From CAYXEN01 sp964464035 (GTDB lineage Bacteria > Krumholzibacteriota > Krumholzibacteriia > WVZY01): a DNA stretch of 12,729 bases. A program made the position numbers and the translations under genes. A model generated the notes under the pieces. It was not told the origin of the DNA. It did no database searches and saw nothing but the letters and a program-made list of their open reading frames with translations. The stretch spans positions 1-12,729 of the forward strand of contig CAYXEN010000080.1 in the NCBI GenBank assembly GCA_964464035.1, read 5' to 3'. Positions 1 through 7,102 of the stretch are shown here, in pieces (positions within the stretch are counted from its first letter, which is position 1; each line of letters begins with the position of its first letter).

Positions 1-1
1 G

Positions 2-703
2 CGACGGGAGCGAAACCGCAGGCAACGCCGGGACGGGGCGGAAGAGCGAAGGGCCGCAAAGCTGAAGAGTGTGTTCAAGACCGGCCCCGGCGAGTACGCG
101 GAGGGGGACAGCTTTCTCGGCATCAACGTTCCCAGGCTCAGAAAGATGGTTCGCGGCACTAAAGGTCTCGAACTCCGTGAAATCGCCGACCTCCTTCGTT
201 CCCCCGTTCACGAAGAGAGATTGCTCGCCCTGCTCATTCTCATCGAGAGATTCAGGAAAGGCGACGAAAAGGAGCGAGGGAGAATCTTCAATCTCTACGT
301 CAAGCATCTCGAGTACGTGAACAATTGGGATCTCGTGGACGTGAGCGCGGGGCACATAATCGGAACGTATCTGGAGAAAAGAAGGAAGGACCTTCTCGTC
401 AGGCTCGCCCGCTCGAAGAATCTCTGGCACAGGCGGGTTGCAATGATCGCCACTTTCCCCTACATACGCAAGAACCGCTACGCCGTGAGCCTGCGGATAG
501 CCCGCATGCTCCTCCAGGACGACGAAGATCTGATCCACAAGGCCGTGGGCTGGATGCTTCGCGAAATAGGGAAGCGCGACATGCCGGTCGAGGAGGAATT
601 CCTCAGGAAGCATTACCGAAAGATGCCGCGTACGATGCTCAGGTACGCCATAGAAAGGTTTCCCGAGAAAAAGAGGCTTGCGTATCTCCATGGAAGGATC
701 TAG
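2..703 (+). CDS. alkD: AlkD-type DNA alkylation repair glycosylase (5' partial)
   Basis: This is a HEAT-repeat DNA glycosylase of the AlkC/AlkD family, which removes N3- and N7-alkylated purines from DNA without flipping the base. The motif GPGEYAEGD followed by FLGI.VP.LRK is the family's N-terminal signature. WDLVD at nt 326-340 supplies the Trp and catalytic Asp known from Bacillus cereus AlkD. LWHRR gives the conserved Arg, and KAVGWMLREIGKR gives the C-terminal Trp, so all expected active-site residues are present. The frame is open leftwards to the window edge. A GTG at nt 71 lies inside the conserved region (just before FKTGPGEY), so it is unlikely to be the start, and the true start should lie outside the window. 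The 3' end overlaps the next gene by 14 nt, suggesting co-transcription. The family call is firm; only the N-terminus is missing. Confidence 0.9.
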   Translation, partial: RRERNRRQRRDGAEERRAAKLKSVFKTGPGEYAEGDSFLGINVPRLRKMVRGTKGLELREIADLLRSPVHEERLLALLILIERFRKGDEKERGRIFNLYVKHLEYVNNWDLVDVSAGHIIGTYLEKRRKDLLVRLARSKNLWHRRVAMIATFPYIRKNRYAVSLRIARMLLQDDEDLIHKAVGWMLREIGKRDMPVEEEFLRKHYRKMPRTMLRYAIERFPEKKRLAYLHGRI

Positions 704-1001
704 AAAGAGATCGCCGGACGATCCGGGCGGAAACGGTCCCGTCGAAATCCCCATAGACGGCGTCCTGGATCTCCATACCTTCAAACCCTCCGACGTGAAG
801 GACCTCGTTTCCGAATACGTCTGCGTCTGTCGCGAGAAAGGAATTCTCCGCCTGCGCATAATCCACGGCAAGGGAACGGGCGCCCTGCGAAGAACGGTTC
901 ATTCCGTGCTGGATCGCATGCCGGAAGTGGTTTCCTACAAGCAGGCCGGCGAGGAAGAGGGTGGTTGGGGGGCTACTATCGTCTTTCTGCGAAGCCGCTG
1001 A
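690..1001 (+). CDS. Stand-alone Smr-domain protein
   Basis: This 103-residue protein consists almost entirely of a small MutS-related (Smr) domain. LDLHTF at residues 26-31 is the N-terminal LDLH motif, and HGKGTGALR from residue 59 is the HGxG loop linked to nucleic-acid binding or nuclease activity in Smr proteins. The end (GGWGATIVFLR) matches the usual G.G.T.V.L strand. There is no MutS ATPase, so this is the short type found across bacteria, whose substrate is often unknown. I chose the ATG at nt 690; a TTG at nt 678 is in frame but sits directly against the AAGAGG that would be its ribosome site. The gene starts inside the alkD end. A role in DNA or RNA quality control is plausible from the neighbour, but it is inference. 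Confidence 0.85.
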   Translation: MEGSRKRSPDDPGGNGPVEIPIDGVLDLHTFKPSDVKDLVSEYVCVCREKGILRLRIIHGKGTGALRRTVHSVLDRMPEVVSYKQAGEEEGGWGATIVFLRSR

Positions 1002-1010
1002 AGTCGCGCG

Positions 1011-1430
1011 TCACTCGTCCGATGCTTCGGGTTTTCTCTCCACCAGCTCATAGAGGATCCCGCCCGTGGAAGAGGGGTGGAGAAATGCGACGCGCGTACC
1101 CTCCTTGCCCCGGCGGGGCTTTTCGTCGACGAAGCGGGCTCCCTTCGCCTCGAGCGCCTTCATGGTTTCATCGATATCGTCCACGAGAAAAGCGATGTGA
1201 TGGATGCGCGGACCGTTCTTCTCCGTGAACCGGCGGATCGAAGAATCCTCTTTCTTGCCCTCGATGAGCTCTATGTCGGTCGAATCCAGCCGGAAGGTGG
1301 CCGTCTCCACTCCGAAAGCGGGGATGTATTCCCTGTGATCGGGGCGGATCCCGAACAGGTTCTCGTAGACTTCCATCGCTTTCTCGATGTCTTCGACGGC
1401 GATTGCTATGTGGTCGATCCGTTCGAGCAT
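1011..1430 (-). CDS. mce: Methylmalonyl-CoA epimerase
   Basis: This VOC-superfamily metalloenzyme swaps the (S) and (R) forms of methylmalonyl-CoA, linking the carboxylase product to the mutase substrate. The 139 residues form two paired beta-alpha-beta-beta-beta modules. The likely metal ligands are His7 (IDHIAIAV), Glu54 (DIELIEG), His78 (IHHIAF) and Glu128 (LYELVE), which match the four-ligand pattern of the family. FLHP.STGG near residue 117 is also typical. The start lies 3 nt after the mutase stop, so it is the last gene of the operon and is probably translationally coupled. Its stop is 9 nt from the stop of the convergent Smr gene. Length and motifs are normal. Confidence 0.95.
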   Translation of the reverse strand: MLERIDHIAIAVEDIEKAMEVYENLFGIRPDHREYIPAFGVETATFRLDSTDIELIEGKKEDSSIRRFTEKNGPRIHHIAFLVDDIDETMKALEAKGARFVDEKPRRGKEGTRVAFLHPSSTGGILYELVERKPEASDE

Positions 1431-1433
1431 GGT

Positions 1434-3101
1434 TTACTTTCTGGGCCGGTCGTCGAAGGTTCCGAAGACGTCGGCGAGAACCCCGCATATCTCGCCGACG
1501 GTGGCCGAGGCCTTGACCGCTTCGAGTATGAACGGCATGAGATTTCCGCTTCCGGCCGCCGCGTCGCGCAGGGCCGCGAGGGAATCCCTGGCCTGACCCT
1601 CGTTCCGGCCGGAGCGCATCTTGCGGAGGCGTTGCACCTGAGCCTTCTCGAGGCGCGGATCTATCCGGAAAGCGGCGTGTTCGCGCTCTTCCTTTTCCTC
1701 GTATATGTTCACCCCGACGACTTTCATGGCGCCTTCCTCGAGCGACTTCTGAAATTCATAGCTGGATCTCTCTATCAAGCGTTGGGGAAAGCCGCTCTCG
1801 ATCGCCTTGACCATGCCGCCCATGTCGTCGATTTCCGCCATCAGTTTCGCCGCCTCCTTCTCGATCTCGTCGGTCAGGGTTTCCAGGAAGTAGCTTCCGC
1901 CGAGCGGGTCGATCACGTCGGTCACGCCGCTTTCCTCCATTATCACCTGCTGCGTGCGGAGAGCTATGCGGGAGGTGCGATCGCTGGGCAGACCTATGGC
2001 TTCGTCGTAGCTGTTCGTATGGAGGGATTGGGTTCCCCCGAGAACCGCCGCCAGCGCCTGCAGGGACACTCTTATGATGTTGTTCTCCGGTTGTTGAGCC
2101 GTCAGCGTGCTGCCCGCCGTCTGGGTGTGGAAGCGAAGGCGCATGCTTTCGGGTTTTGCGGCCTTGAATCTGTTTTTCATTATAGACGCCCAGAGGCGCC
2201 TGGCCGCCCTGAACTTCGCGATCTCCTCGAGGAAGTTCCTGTGCACGTTGAAGAAGAACGACAACCTGGGCGCGAATGAATCGACTTCGAGTCCCGCATC
2301 GATCCCGGCTTGTACGTAGGTGACCGCGTCGGCGAAAGTGAAGGCGAGTTCCTGGACCGCCGTGGCGCCGGCCTCGCGTATGTGATATCCGCTTATGCTT
2401 ATCGGGTTCCAGTTCGGAAGGTGCTCGGAGCACCAGGCGAAAGTATCCGTGATGAGGCGCACCGACGACGCCGGCGGAAAGACGTACGTCCCCCGGGCGA
2501 TGTACTCCTTGAGGATGTCGTTCTGTATCGTGCCCGAGAGCTTCCCGCGCCCTATGTTCCGCTCGTCGGCGAGGGCCACGTACATGGCGAGGAGGACGGG
2601 GGCGGTCGCGTTTATGGTCATGGAGGTGCTTATTTCCCCGAGGGGAATCCGATCGAAGAGCTTCCTCATGTCGTCGAGGGAATCCACGGCTACGCCGACC
2701 CGGCCCACTTCGCCTTCGGCGAGAGGATCGTCCGAGTCGAGCCCCATCTGGGTCGGCAGATCGAAAGCCACCGACAATCCTTTCTGTCCCCTGGCGAGAA
2801 GGTAGTGGAAGCGGGCGTTGGTCTCTTCCGCGGTCCCGAACCCCGCGTATTGCCGTATCGTCCACGGCCTTCCCCTGTACATCGTCTTGTAGACGCCGCG
2901 CGTGAATGGGAACTCCCCGGGAAAACCCAGCTCTTCGAGGTACCTCGAATCGTCCCAGTCCAGGGGAGTGTAGAGAAGCTTGGGATGCTTGCGGGAAAAC
3001 GCGGAATAATCGCCCTTCGGATCGGTGCTGCGGGAAGCGCCGCCGTCCAGGCTCTGCTCCCATTTTTCACGCGCTCTTTCCAGTTCGGACTTCTTTTTCA
3101 T
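1434..3101 (-). CDS. mcmA1: Methylmalonyl-CoA mutase, catalytic (large) subunit without B12 domain
   Basis: This is the TIM-barrel catalytic subunit of an adenosylcobalamin-dependent acyl-CoA mutase, which rearranges (R)-methylmalonyl-CoA and succinyl-CoA. Conserved blocks include TMYRGRPWTIRQYAGFGTAEE, AFDLPTQMG.DSD, SISGYHIREAGA and DPLGGSYFLE. Tyr75 and Arg203 (YIARGTY) correspond to the Tyr89 and Arg207 that select methylmalonyl-CoA; isobutyryl-CoA mutases have Phe and Gln there. His240 matches the catalytic His244. The protein stops at 555 residues just after the barrel and has no DxHxxG cobalamin-binding domain, so it is the split type needing a separate small subunit, not seen in this window. 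Its ATG overlaps the preceding stop as ATGA, with GAGAG upstream as ribosome site. The family call is very sure; substrate specificity is well supported. Confidence 0.96.
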   Translation of the reverse strand: MKKKSELERAREKWEQSLDGGASRSTDPKGDYSAFSRKHPKLLYTPLDWDDSRYLEELGFPGEFPFTRGVYKTMYRGRPWTIRQYAGFGTAEETNARFHYLLARGQKGLSVAFDLPTQMGLDSDDPLAEGEVGRVGVAVDSLDDMRKLFDRIPLGEISTSMTINATAPVLLAMYVALADERNIGRGKLSGTIQNDILKEYIARGTYVFPPASSVRLITDTFAWCSEHLPNWNPISISGYHIREAGATAVQELAFTFADAVTYVQAGIDAGLEVDSFAPRLSFFFNVHRNFLEEIAKFRAARRLWASIMKNRFKAAKPESMRLRFHTQTAGSTLTAQQPENNIIRVSLQALAAVLGGTQSLHTNSYDEAIGLPSDRTSRIALRTQQVIMEESGVTDVIDPLGGSYFLETLTDEIEKEAAKLMAEIDDMGGMVKAIESGFPQRLIERSSYEFQKSLEEGAMKVVGVNIYEEKEEREHAAFRIDPRLEKAQVQRLRKMRSGRNEGQARDSLAALRDAAAGSGNLMPFILEAVKASATVGEICGVLADVFGTFDDRPRK

Positions 3102-3628
3102 CGCTTTCTCTCGATTCTGACGAGCGGGGCGTCGGATTCCACCGACTCGCCCGGCTTCGTGTATACCTCGTGCACGACACCCTCGACCTCGGTTATGAGG
3201 GCGTTCTGCATCTTCATCGCTTCCATGGTCACGACGGCGGTCCCGGCCTCGACTTCGTCTCCGGGCTTCACCTTGACGTCGACGATCAATCCCGGCATCG
3301 GAGCCTTGACGGTGTAACTCTGCTCGAGGCCGGCTGCGCCTGCGGATTCTCTCGCTGCCAAGAGAAGTTCGTCGAATACCTCCAGCTTGTAGTGCCTTCC
3401 CATGACGGTGGCGTAGTACTTGCCTTCGTCCGCCTTGATGGGAGCGCTCTCAACGAGGTAACTCTTGTTGTTGATGAGAAGGGAAATGTAGTCCTTGTGG
3501 CCGAAGTCGCGGCAGTCGACGACATGCCTCTTGCCGTCCACGACGATCTCGTAGAACCCGTTTCGTTCCTCGATGTCGACGTGTTTCTCCTGCGATTCTA
3601 TGCGAACGACGAATTTCATACCGAACAT
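3098..3628 (-). CDS. Biotin carboxyl carrier protein with BT-like N-terminal domain
   Basis: This is the swinging-arm subunit of the acyl-CoA carboxylase, carrying carboxybiotin from the biotin carboxylase to the carboxyltransferase. The C-terminal biotinyl domain (about residues 104-176) contains EAMKM, with Lys139 as the biotin attachment site, and the hinge motif APMPG. Residues 5-90 are beta-rich (YEIVVDGKRH, YISLLINNKSYLVE, YYATVMGRHYKLEV) and resemble the BT linker domain that docks the biotin carboxylase in fused alpha subunits. The start is uncertain: M1 (nt 3628) has only TTGGA just upstream, while M4 (nt 3619) overlaps the stop of a tiny upstream frame as ATGA and has GGA about 9 nt away. 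The gene overlaps the mutase start by 4 nt. Function is certain; which of the two starts is used is not. Confidence 0.93.
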   Translation of the reverse strand: MFGMKFVVRIESQEKHVDIEERNGFYEIVVDGKRHVVDCRDFGHKDYISLLINNKSYLVESAPIKADEGKYYATVMGRHYKLEVFDELLLAARESAGAAGLEQSYTVKAPMPGLIVDVKVKPGDEVEAGTAVVTMEAMKMQNALITEVEGVVHEVYTKPGESVESDAPLVRIERKR

Positions 3629-3657
3629 TCCAAGCGGGACTTTCGGCGCCCCGTCAT
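3616..3657 (-). other. Possible 13-codon minicistron before the carrier-protein gene
   Basis: On the minus strand an ATG at nt 3657, with AAGGTGAAAGG just upstream, opens a 13-codon frame (MTGRRKSRLECSV). Its TGA overlaps the ATG of Met4 of the biotin carrier as ATGA (nt 3619-3616). The same overlap couples the carrier to the mutase downstream. It may serve to couple translation across the 45-nt gap after accC, but a frame this short can arise by chance. Confidence 0.25.
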
Positions 3658-3673
3658 CCTTTCACCTTCGATT

Positions 3674-5224
3674 TCATGATGATCCTTGTTCTTTCTTGGA
3701 GTGGAGAGACCAGCACGAATGTGCGAGAGGCGCCCGCAACCCTTCGTTTCTCGCCGCTCTCTTCCAGGCATCGTCGTGGTCTTCGTCGGGCGCGTGATAC
3801 ACGCCTTCCTTGATGTTGTTGTAAGCCGCGATGCACGCGGCGATGGTGGCCAGTTCGATCTCCTCCTGCCTGTGGTGGAGCAGCGAGGGATCGAAATGTT
3901 CCTCTATGTAGCGGGTGTCGTAATCGCCTGCGACGAACCCCTCCTCGCTTAGAGCCCAGAGCAGGAAGTCCAAGTTGGTCCGGACGCCGTCGAGCTGGTA
4001 TTCCCTCAGGGCCCGCTTGGCGCGGCTTATGGCCTCTGATCTATCGGTCGCCCACACCACAACCTTGCCGATAAGCGGGTCGTAGTACACGGGTATTTCG
4101 TATCCCTCGTAGATCCCGTTCTCGTTGCGCACGCCCGGGCCCTGGGGCAGGCTCAATCTCTTGACCATGCCCGCCGCCGGCATGAAGTCGTGCATGGGAT
4201 CCTCGGCGTAGATGCGCATCTCGATGGCCCAGCCTCTCGGCCGGACGTCGGCCTGCGAGATGCCGAGTTTCTCGCCCGCGGCCACCCGGATCATCTCCTT
4301 GACGATGTCGCACCCGAACACCATCTCGGTCACCGGGTGTTCCACCTGGAGGCGGGTGTTCATTTCGAGGAAATAGAACTTTCCGTCCTGGAATATGAAT
4401 TCGATGGTTCCCGCGCCCACGTAGCCCACCGCTTCGGCGGCCTTGATTGCGGCTTCCTGTATCTCTCGTCTCAGGCTTCCGTCGAGCGCCGGCGAAGGTG
4501 TTTCCTCGATCACCTTCTGGTACCTCCGCTGCATGGAACATTCCCGTTCGCCGAGGCTGACGACGTTGCCGTAGCCGTCCGCCATGATCTGGACCTCGAT
4601 GTGCCTGGGGCGGCGGATGAATTTCTCGATGTATACCGCGGCGTTGCCGAAGGCGTTCTCGGCTTCACCCATCGTCATCTTCAGGGCCTCGGAGAAATCC
4701 TCCCCTTTTTCGACTATCCGCATCCCCTTGCCTCCGCCTCCGGCCGCCGCCTTGATGATGACGGGATAGCCTATGGATGAGGCTATCGCCGAAGCCTCGT
4801 CGCTGGAGCTCACCGCCCCTTCGCTGCCCGGTATGACGGGCAAGCCGCTGGCCCGCATCCTGCTTCGCGCTTCGAGCTTGTCACCCATGAGTCTGATGGC
4901 TGCGGGGGGAGGGCCGATGAAGGTTAACCCTTCCGATGCGCATGCCTCTGCGAAGTCTGCGTTCTCGGAGAGGAACCCGTAGCCCGGATGCACCGCCTCC
5001 GCCCCGCTTTTCTTCGCCGCGTCGATGATCTTCTCCATGGCCAGGTAGCTCTCCGAACTCGGCGACGGACCGATGTGATAGGACTCGTAGGCGTGGCTTA
5101 CGTGGAGGGCGGTCCGGTCGCAGTCGGAATAGACGGCCACGGGAACGATATTCATTTCCTTGCAGGCCCGCATGATGCGGATCGCTATCTCGCCTCGATT
5201 CGCCACCAGGATCTTCTTGAACAT
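3674..5224 (-). CDS. accC: Biotin carboxylase subunit of acyl-CoA (propionyl-CoA) carboxylase
   Basis: This ATP-grasp enzyme uses ATP and bicarbonate to carboxylate biotin on the carrier protein. It opens with the canonical MFKKILVANRGEIA. AGGGGKG (161-167) is the glycine-rich ATP loop, RRYQK puts the bicarbonate-site Lys at 237, and EMNTRLQVEHPVTE gives Glu287, Asn289 and the catalytic Arg291, within one residue of E. coli numbering. At 516 residues it is about 60 longer than AccC of the acetyl-CoA enzyme. The extra tail (LATIAACIAAYN..., then DDAWKRAARNEGLR) is typical of carboxylases of the propionyl/methylcrotonyl class. A perfect AGGAGG lies 10 nt before the ATG, which fixes the start even though the frame stays open far upstream. 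It follows pccB by 26 nt and precedes the carrier gene by 45 nt. Confidence 0.96.
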   Translation of the reverse strand: MFKKILVANRGEIAIRIMRACKEMNIVPVAVYSDCDRTALHVSHAYESYHIGPSPSSESYLAMEKIIDAAKKSGAEAVHPGYGFLSENADFAEACASEGLTFIGPPPAAIRLMGDKLEARSRMRASGLPVIPGSEGAVSSSDEASAIASSIGYPVIIKAAAGGGGKGMRIVEKGEDFSEALKMTMGEAENAFGNAAVYIEKFIRRPRHIEVQIMADGYGNVVSLGERECSMQRRYQKVIEETPSPALDGSLRREIQEAAIKAAEAVGYVGAGTIEFIFQDGKFYFLEMNTRLQVEHPVTEMVFGCDIVKEMIRVAAGEKLGISQADVRPRGWAIEMRIYAEDPMHDFMPAAGMVKRLSLPQGPGVRNENGIYEGYEIPVYYDPLIGKVVVWATDRSEAISRAKRALREYQLDGVRTNLDFLLWALSEEGFVAGDYDTRYIEEHFDPSLLHHRQEEIELATIAACIAAYNNIKEGVYHAPDEDHDDAWKRAARNEGLRAPLAHSCWSLHSKKEQGSS

Positions 5225-5250
5225 TGTTCGCGGGCCTCCTTGGCCGGGAA

Positions 5251-6804
5251 TCACAGCGGAATGTTGCCGTGCTTCTTGGGCGGCAGGTTCTGTCTCTTGC
5301 CGACGAGACTTTCGAGAGCGGCTATGATCTTGGGCCTGGTGTCGCGGGGTTCGATGACGTCGTCCAGGTATCCCAGGGAAGCGGCGATGTAGGGATTGGA
5401 AAACTTCTCGTTGTACTCGTCGATTAGCTTGAGCCTCAACCCCTCGGGATCGTCGGCTCCATTGAGTTGTTTCTTGTTGAGAATATTGACGGCGCCCTCG
5501 GCTCCCATGACGGCGAGCTCGGCCGTCGGCCAGCCGACGTTGTAATCGCCGCGGATGTGCTTGGAGGACATGACGTCGTAGGCTCCGCCGTACGCCTTGC
5601 GGGTGATGACCGTGATCTTGGGAACCGTGGCTTCGCAATAGGCGTAGAGGAGCTTCGCGCCGTGTTTGATTATGCCGCCGAATTCCTGTTCGGTGCCCGG
5701 CAGGAAACCAGGGACGTCCTCGAAAGTGACGAGGGGGATGTTGAAAGCGTCGCAGAACCTCACGAACCGCGCAGCTTTTATCGAGGACTTGATGTCGAGA
5801 ACCCCGGAGAGGATCTTCGGCTGATTCGCGACGATGCCGACGCTTCTCCCGTTCAATCTGCCGAAACCGACTATGATGTTGGGCGCGAAGAGAGGCTGGA
5901 TCTCGAGGAATTCGCCGTCGTCCAGTACCCTCTTTATGACTTCGTGCATGTCGTAGGGTTCCTTGGGATTGTCCGGCACTATGCTGTTCAATACTTCGTC
6001 GCGCCGGTTGATCTCGTCCTTGGTATTGAAGCGCGGCGGTTCGTCCAGGTTGTTCTGGGGCAGGAACCGGAGGAGCTTGCGGATCAGTATGATGCAGTCC
6101 TGGTCGTTCTTGGCGAGGAGGCTGGCGACGCCGCTCTTCGTGCTGTGCGTGCGCCCTCCGCCGAGCTCTTCGAACGTCACTTCCTCGTTGGTCACCATCT
6201 TGATTACGTTCGGACCGGTGACGAACATGTGACTCGTCTGGTCCACCATGATTATGAAATCGGTTATGGCGGGCGAGTATACGGCGCCGCCGGCACAGGG
6301 CCCCATGACGGCGGATATCTGCGGTATCACTCCCGAGGCGAGAGTGTTGCGAAGAAAAATCTCGGCGTAGCCTCCGAGGCTGGCCACGCCTTCCTGGATG
6401 CGCGCGCCGCCGCTGTCGTTGAGCCCTATGATGGGAGCGCCGTTCTGCATGGCGAGATCGGCGAGGCGGCAGATCTTCATCGCGTTGGCTTCGCTCAGCG
6501 TGCCCCCGAACACGGTGAAGTCCTGGGCGAAAGCATAAGCGAGGCGGCCGTTTATGCGTCCGTGACCCGCGACGACCCCGTCCCCTGTGATCTTCTGTTT
6601 CTCCATGCCGAAGTCGTGACACCGGTGCGTCACGAAAACCCCGAGTTCCTGAAATGTCCCCTGGTCGAAGAGAAGATTTATCCTCTCCCGCGCCGTCAAT
6701 CTCCCCGAGTCGTGGATCTTCTTGATGCGCTCTTCACCGCCGCCCCTGTGGGCTTCCCCGCGCTTTCGTTTCAGCTCCTCCAGTTTTTCTTTGCCGGTTT
6801 TCAT
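5251..6804 (-). CDS. pccB: Propionyl-CoA carboxylase carboxyltransferase (beta) subunit
   Basis: This subunit moves the carboxyl group from biotin to propionyl-CoA, giving (S)-methylmalonyl-CoA. It has two crotonase-like halves. The N-half shows DSGGARIQEGVASLGGY and GPCAGGAVYSPA; the C-half shows EDVPGFLPGTEQE.GGI..HGAKLL and KAYGGAYDVMSSKH. Asp410 in GGAYD matches Asp422 of Streptomyces PccB, a residue tied to propionyl- over acetyl-CoA preference. The C-terminus NLPPKKHGNIPL is typical. I chose the ATG at nt 6804 (517 residues) because GGAAGGAAG lies just upstream and MKTGKEKLEEL is a normal beginning; an ATG at 6912 would add 36 unrelated residues and lies upstream of the candidate promoter. 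A biotin carboxylase next door argues against a sodium-pumping decarboxylase. It is the first gene of the operon. Confidence 0.96.
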   Translation of the reverse strand: MKTGKEKLEELKRKRGEAHRGGGEERIKKIHDSGRLTARERINLLFDQGTFQELGVFVTHRCHDFGMEKQKITGDGVVAGHGRINGRLAYAFAQDFTVFGGTLSEANAMKICRLADLAMQNGAPIIGLNDSGGARIQEGVASLGGYAEIFLRNTLASGVIPQISAVMGPCAGGAVYSPAITDFIIMVDQTSHMFVTGPNVIKMVTNEEVTFEELGGGRTHSTKSGVASLLAKNDQDCIILIRKLLRFLPQNNLDEPPRFNTKDEINRRDEVLNSIVPDNPKEPYDMHEVIKRVLDDGEFLEIQPLFAPNIIVGFGRLNGRSVGIVANQPKILSGVLDIKSSIKAARFVRFCDAFNIPLVTFEDVPGFLPGTEQEFGGIIKHGAKLLYAYCEATVPKITVITRKAYGGAYDVMSSKHIRGDYNVGWPTAELAVMGAEGAVNILNKKQLNGADDPEGLRLKLIDEYNEKFSNPYIAASLGYLDDVIEPRDTRPKIIAALESLVGKRQNLPPKKHGNIPL

Positions 6805-6880
6805 CGCCCTGCTTCCTTCCGAAGAATTGGCTTTCCAAGATCTTGCAAGAAAAGAGATTATGCTCGATCGTCCAAGTGGA

Positions 6881-6909
6881 AGTCTAATGGAGGCATCGGG
6901 TTTCGTCAA
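6881..6909 (-). promoter_or_regulatory. Candidate sigma-70-like promoter of the pccB operon
   Basis: On the minus strand TTGACG (nt 6909-6904) is followed after exactly 17 nt by TAGACT (nt 6886-6881). They match the -35 and -10 consensus at 5 of 6 and 4 of 6 positions. Transcription would begin near nt 6874, giving a leader of about 70 nt before the pccB start at 6804. No cobalamin-riboswitch-like sequence is evident in this leader. The call rests on consensus matching only, and the promoter preferences of this organism are unknown. Confidence 0.35.
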
Positions 6910-7007
6910 CATCTAAAAGCCCGGCCCAAGACGCCGCCTCCAAGACGCGATCTCAATTATCGATGGACATATGCGCATGCAATCAATAGAATTGAAGAGA
7001 CTTCGAA

Positions 7008-7052
7008 AACCACCCATCGTTCCCCCGGTGAAAAAGGGCTCAATGGGCGGTT
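7008..7052. repeat. Degenerate REP-like palindromic element
   Basis: The outer arms AACCACCCAT (7008-7017) and ATGGGCGGTT (7043-7052) pair over 10 positions with one A-C mismatch. Inside them CCCCC and AAAAAGGG form a second possible stem around GGTG. The layout (C-run, then GGTGAAAAAGGG, flanked by CCCAT/ATGGG arms) resembles the dispersed intergenic palindromes common in several bacterial groups, whose shadow translation reads like PPIVPPVKKG..GG. Only one copy is visible, so calling it a member of a repeat family is inference. Confidence 0.45.
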
Positions 7053-7102
7053 CAAACAAAACCCCACCGGATCGAAGATATCACAACCTGAGAGGAGGCT
7101 GG

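Larger units (their letters stand above)
6805..7102. other. Divergent intergenic region between pccB and the lipoprotein gene
   Basis: This 298-nt stretch separates two divergently read genes and should hold both promoters. It contains the candidate minus-strand promoter at 6881-6909, an ATGCGCAT palindrome at 6971-6978, a small inverted repeat TCAAT-AGA-ATTGA at 6983-6995, and an imperfect palindrome at 7008-7052. Weak in-frame extensions of both neighbouring genes enter the region, but they lack ribosome sites and family similarity. I could not place a convincing plus-strand promoter. Confidence 0.6.

Noticed and set aside
1077..2279. 400-codon plus-strand frame
   Set aside because: It is antisense to the epimerase and mutase genes, whose families and motifs are unmistakable.
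3629..3673. accC and the carrier gene as a frameshifted single alpha-subunit gene
   Set aside because: Both proteins have complete ends, and split biotin carboxylase/carrier pairs of this kind are known in other bacteria.
5225..6622. Upstream in-frame extension of accC giving a 982-residue protein
   Set aside because: The extra part is Arg/His-rich shadow sequence inside pccB; a perfect AGGAGG and the canonical MFKKILVANRGEIA fix the start at 5224.
6805..6874. Cobalamin riboswitch in the pccB leader
   Set aside because: The mutase needs B12, so it was looked for, but no B12-box-like sequence was seen and the leader is only about 70 nt.
6805..6912. Longer pccB start at nt 6912
   Set aside because: It adds 36 residues unlike any carboxyltransferase N-terminus, lacks a ribosome site and lies upstream of the candidate promoter.
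6971..7102. Longer lipoprotein start at nt 6971
   Set aside because: The extension is translated from the palindromic element, would bury the signal peptide, and the AGAGGAGG favours the ATG at 7103.
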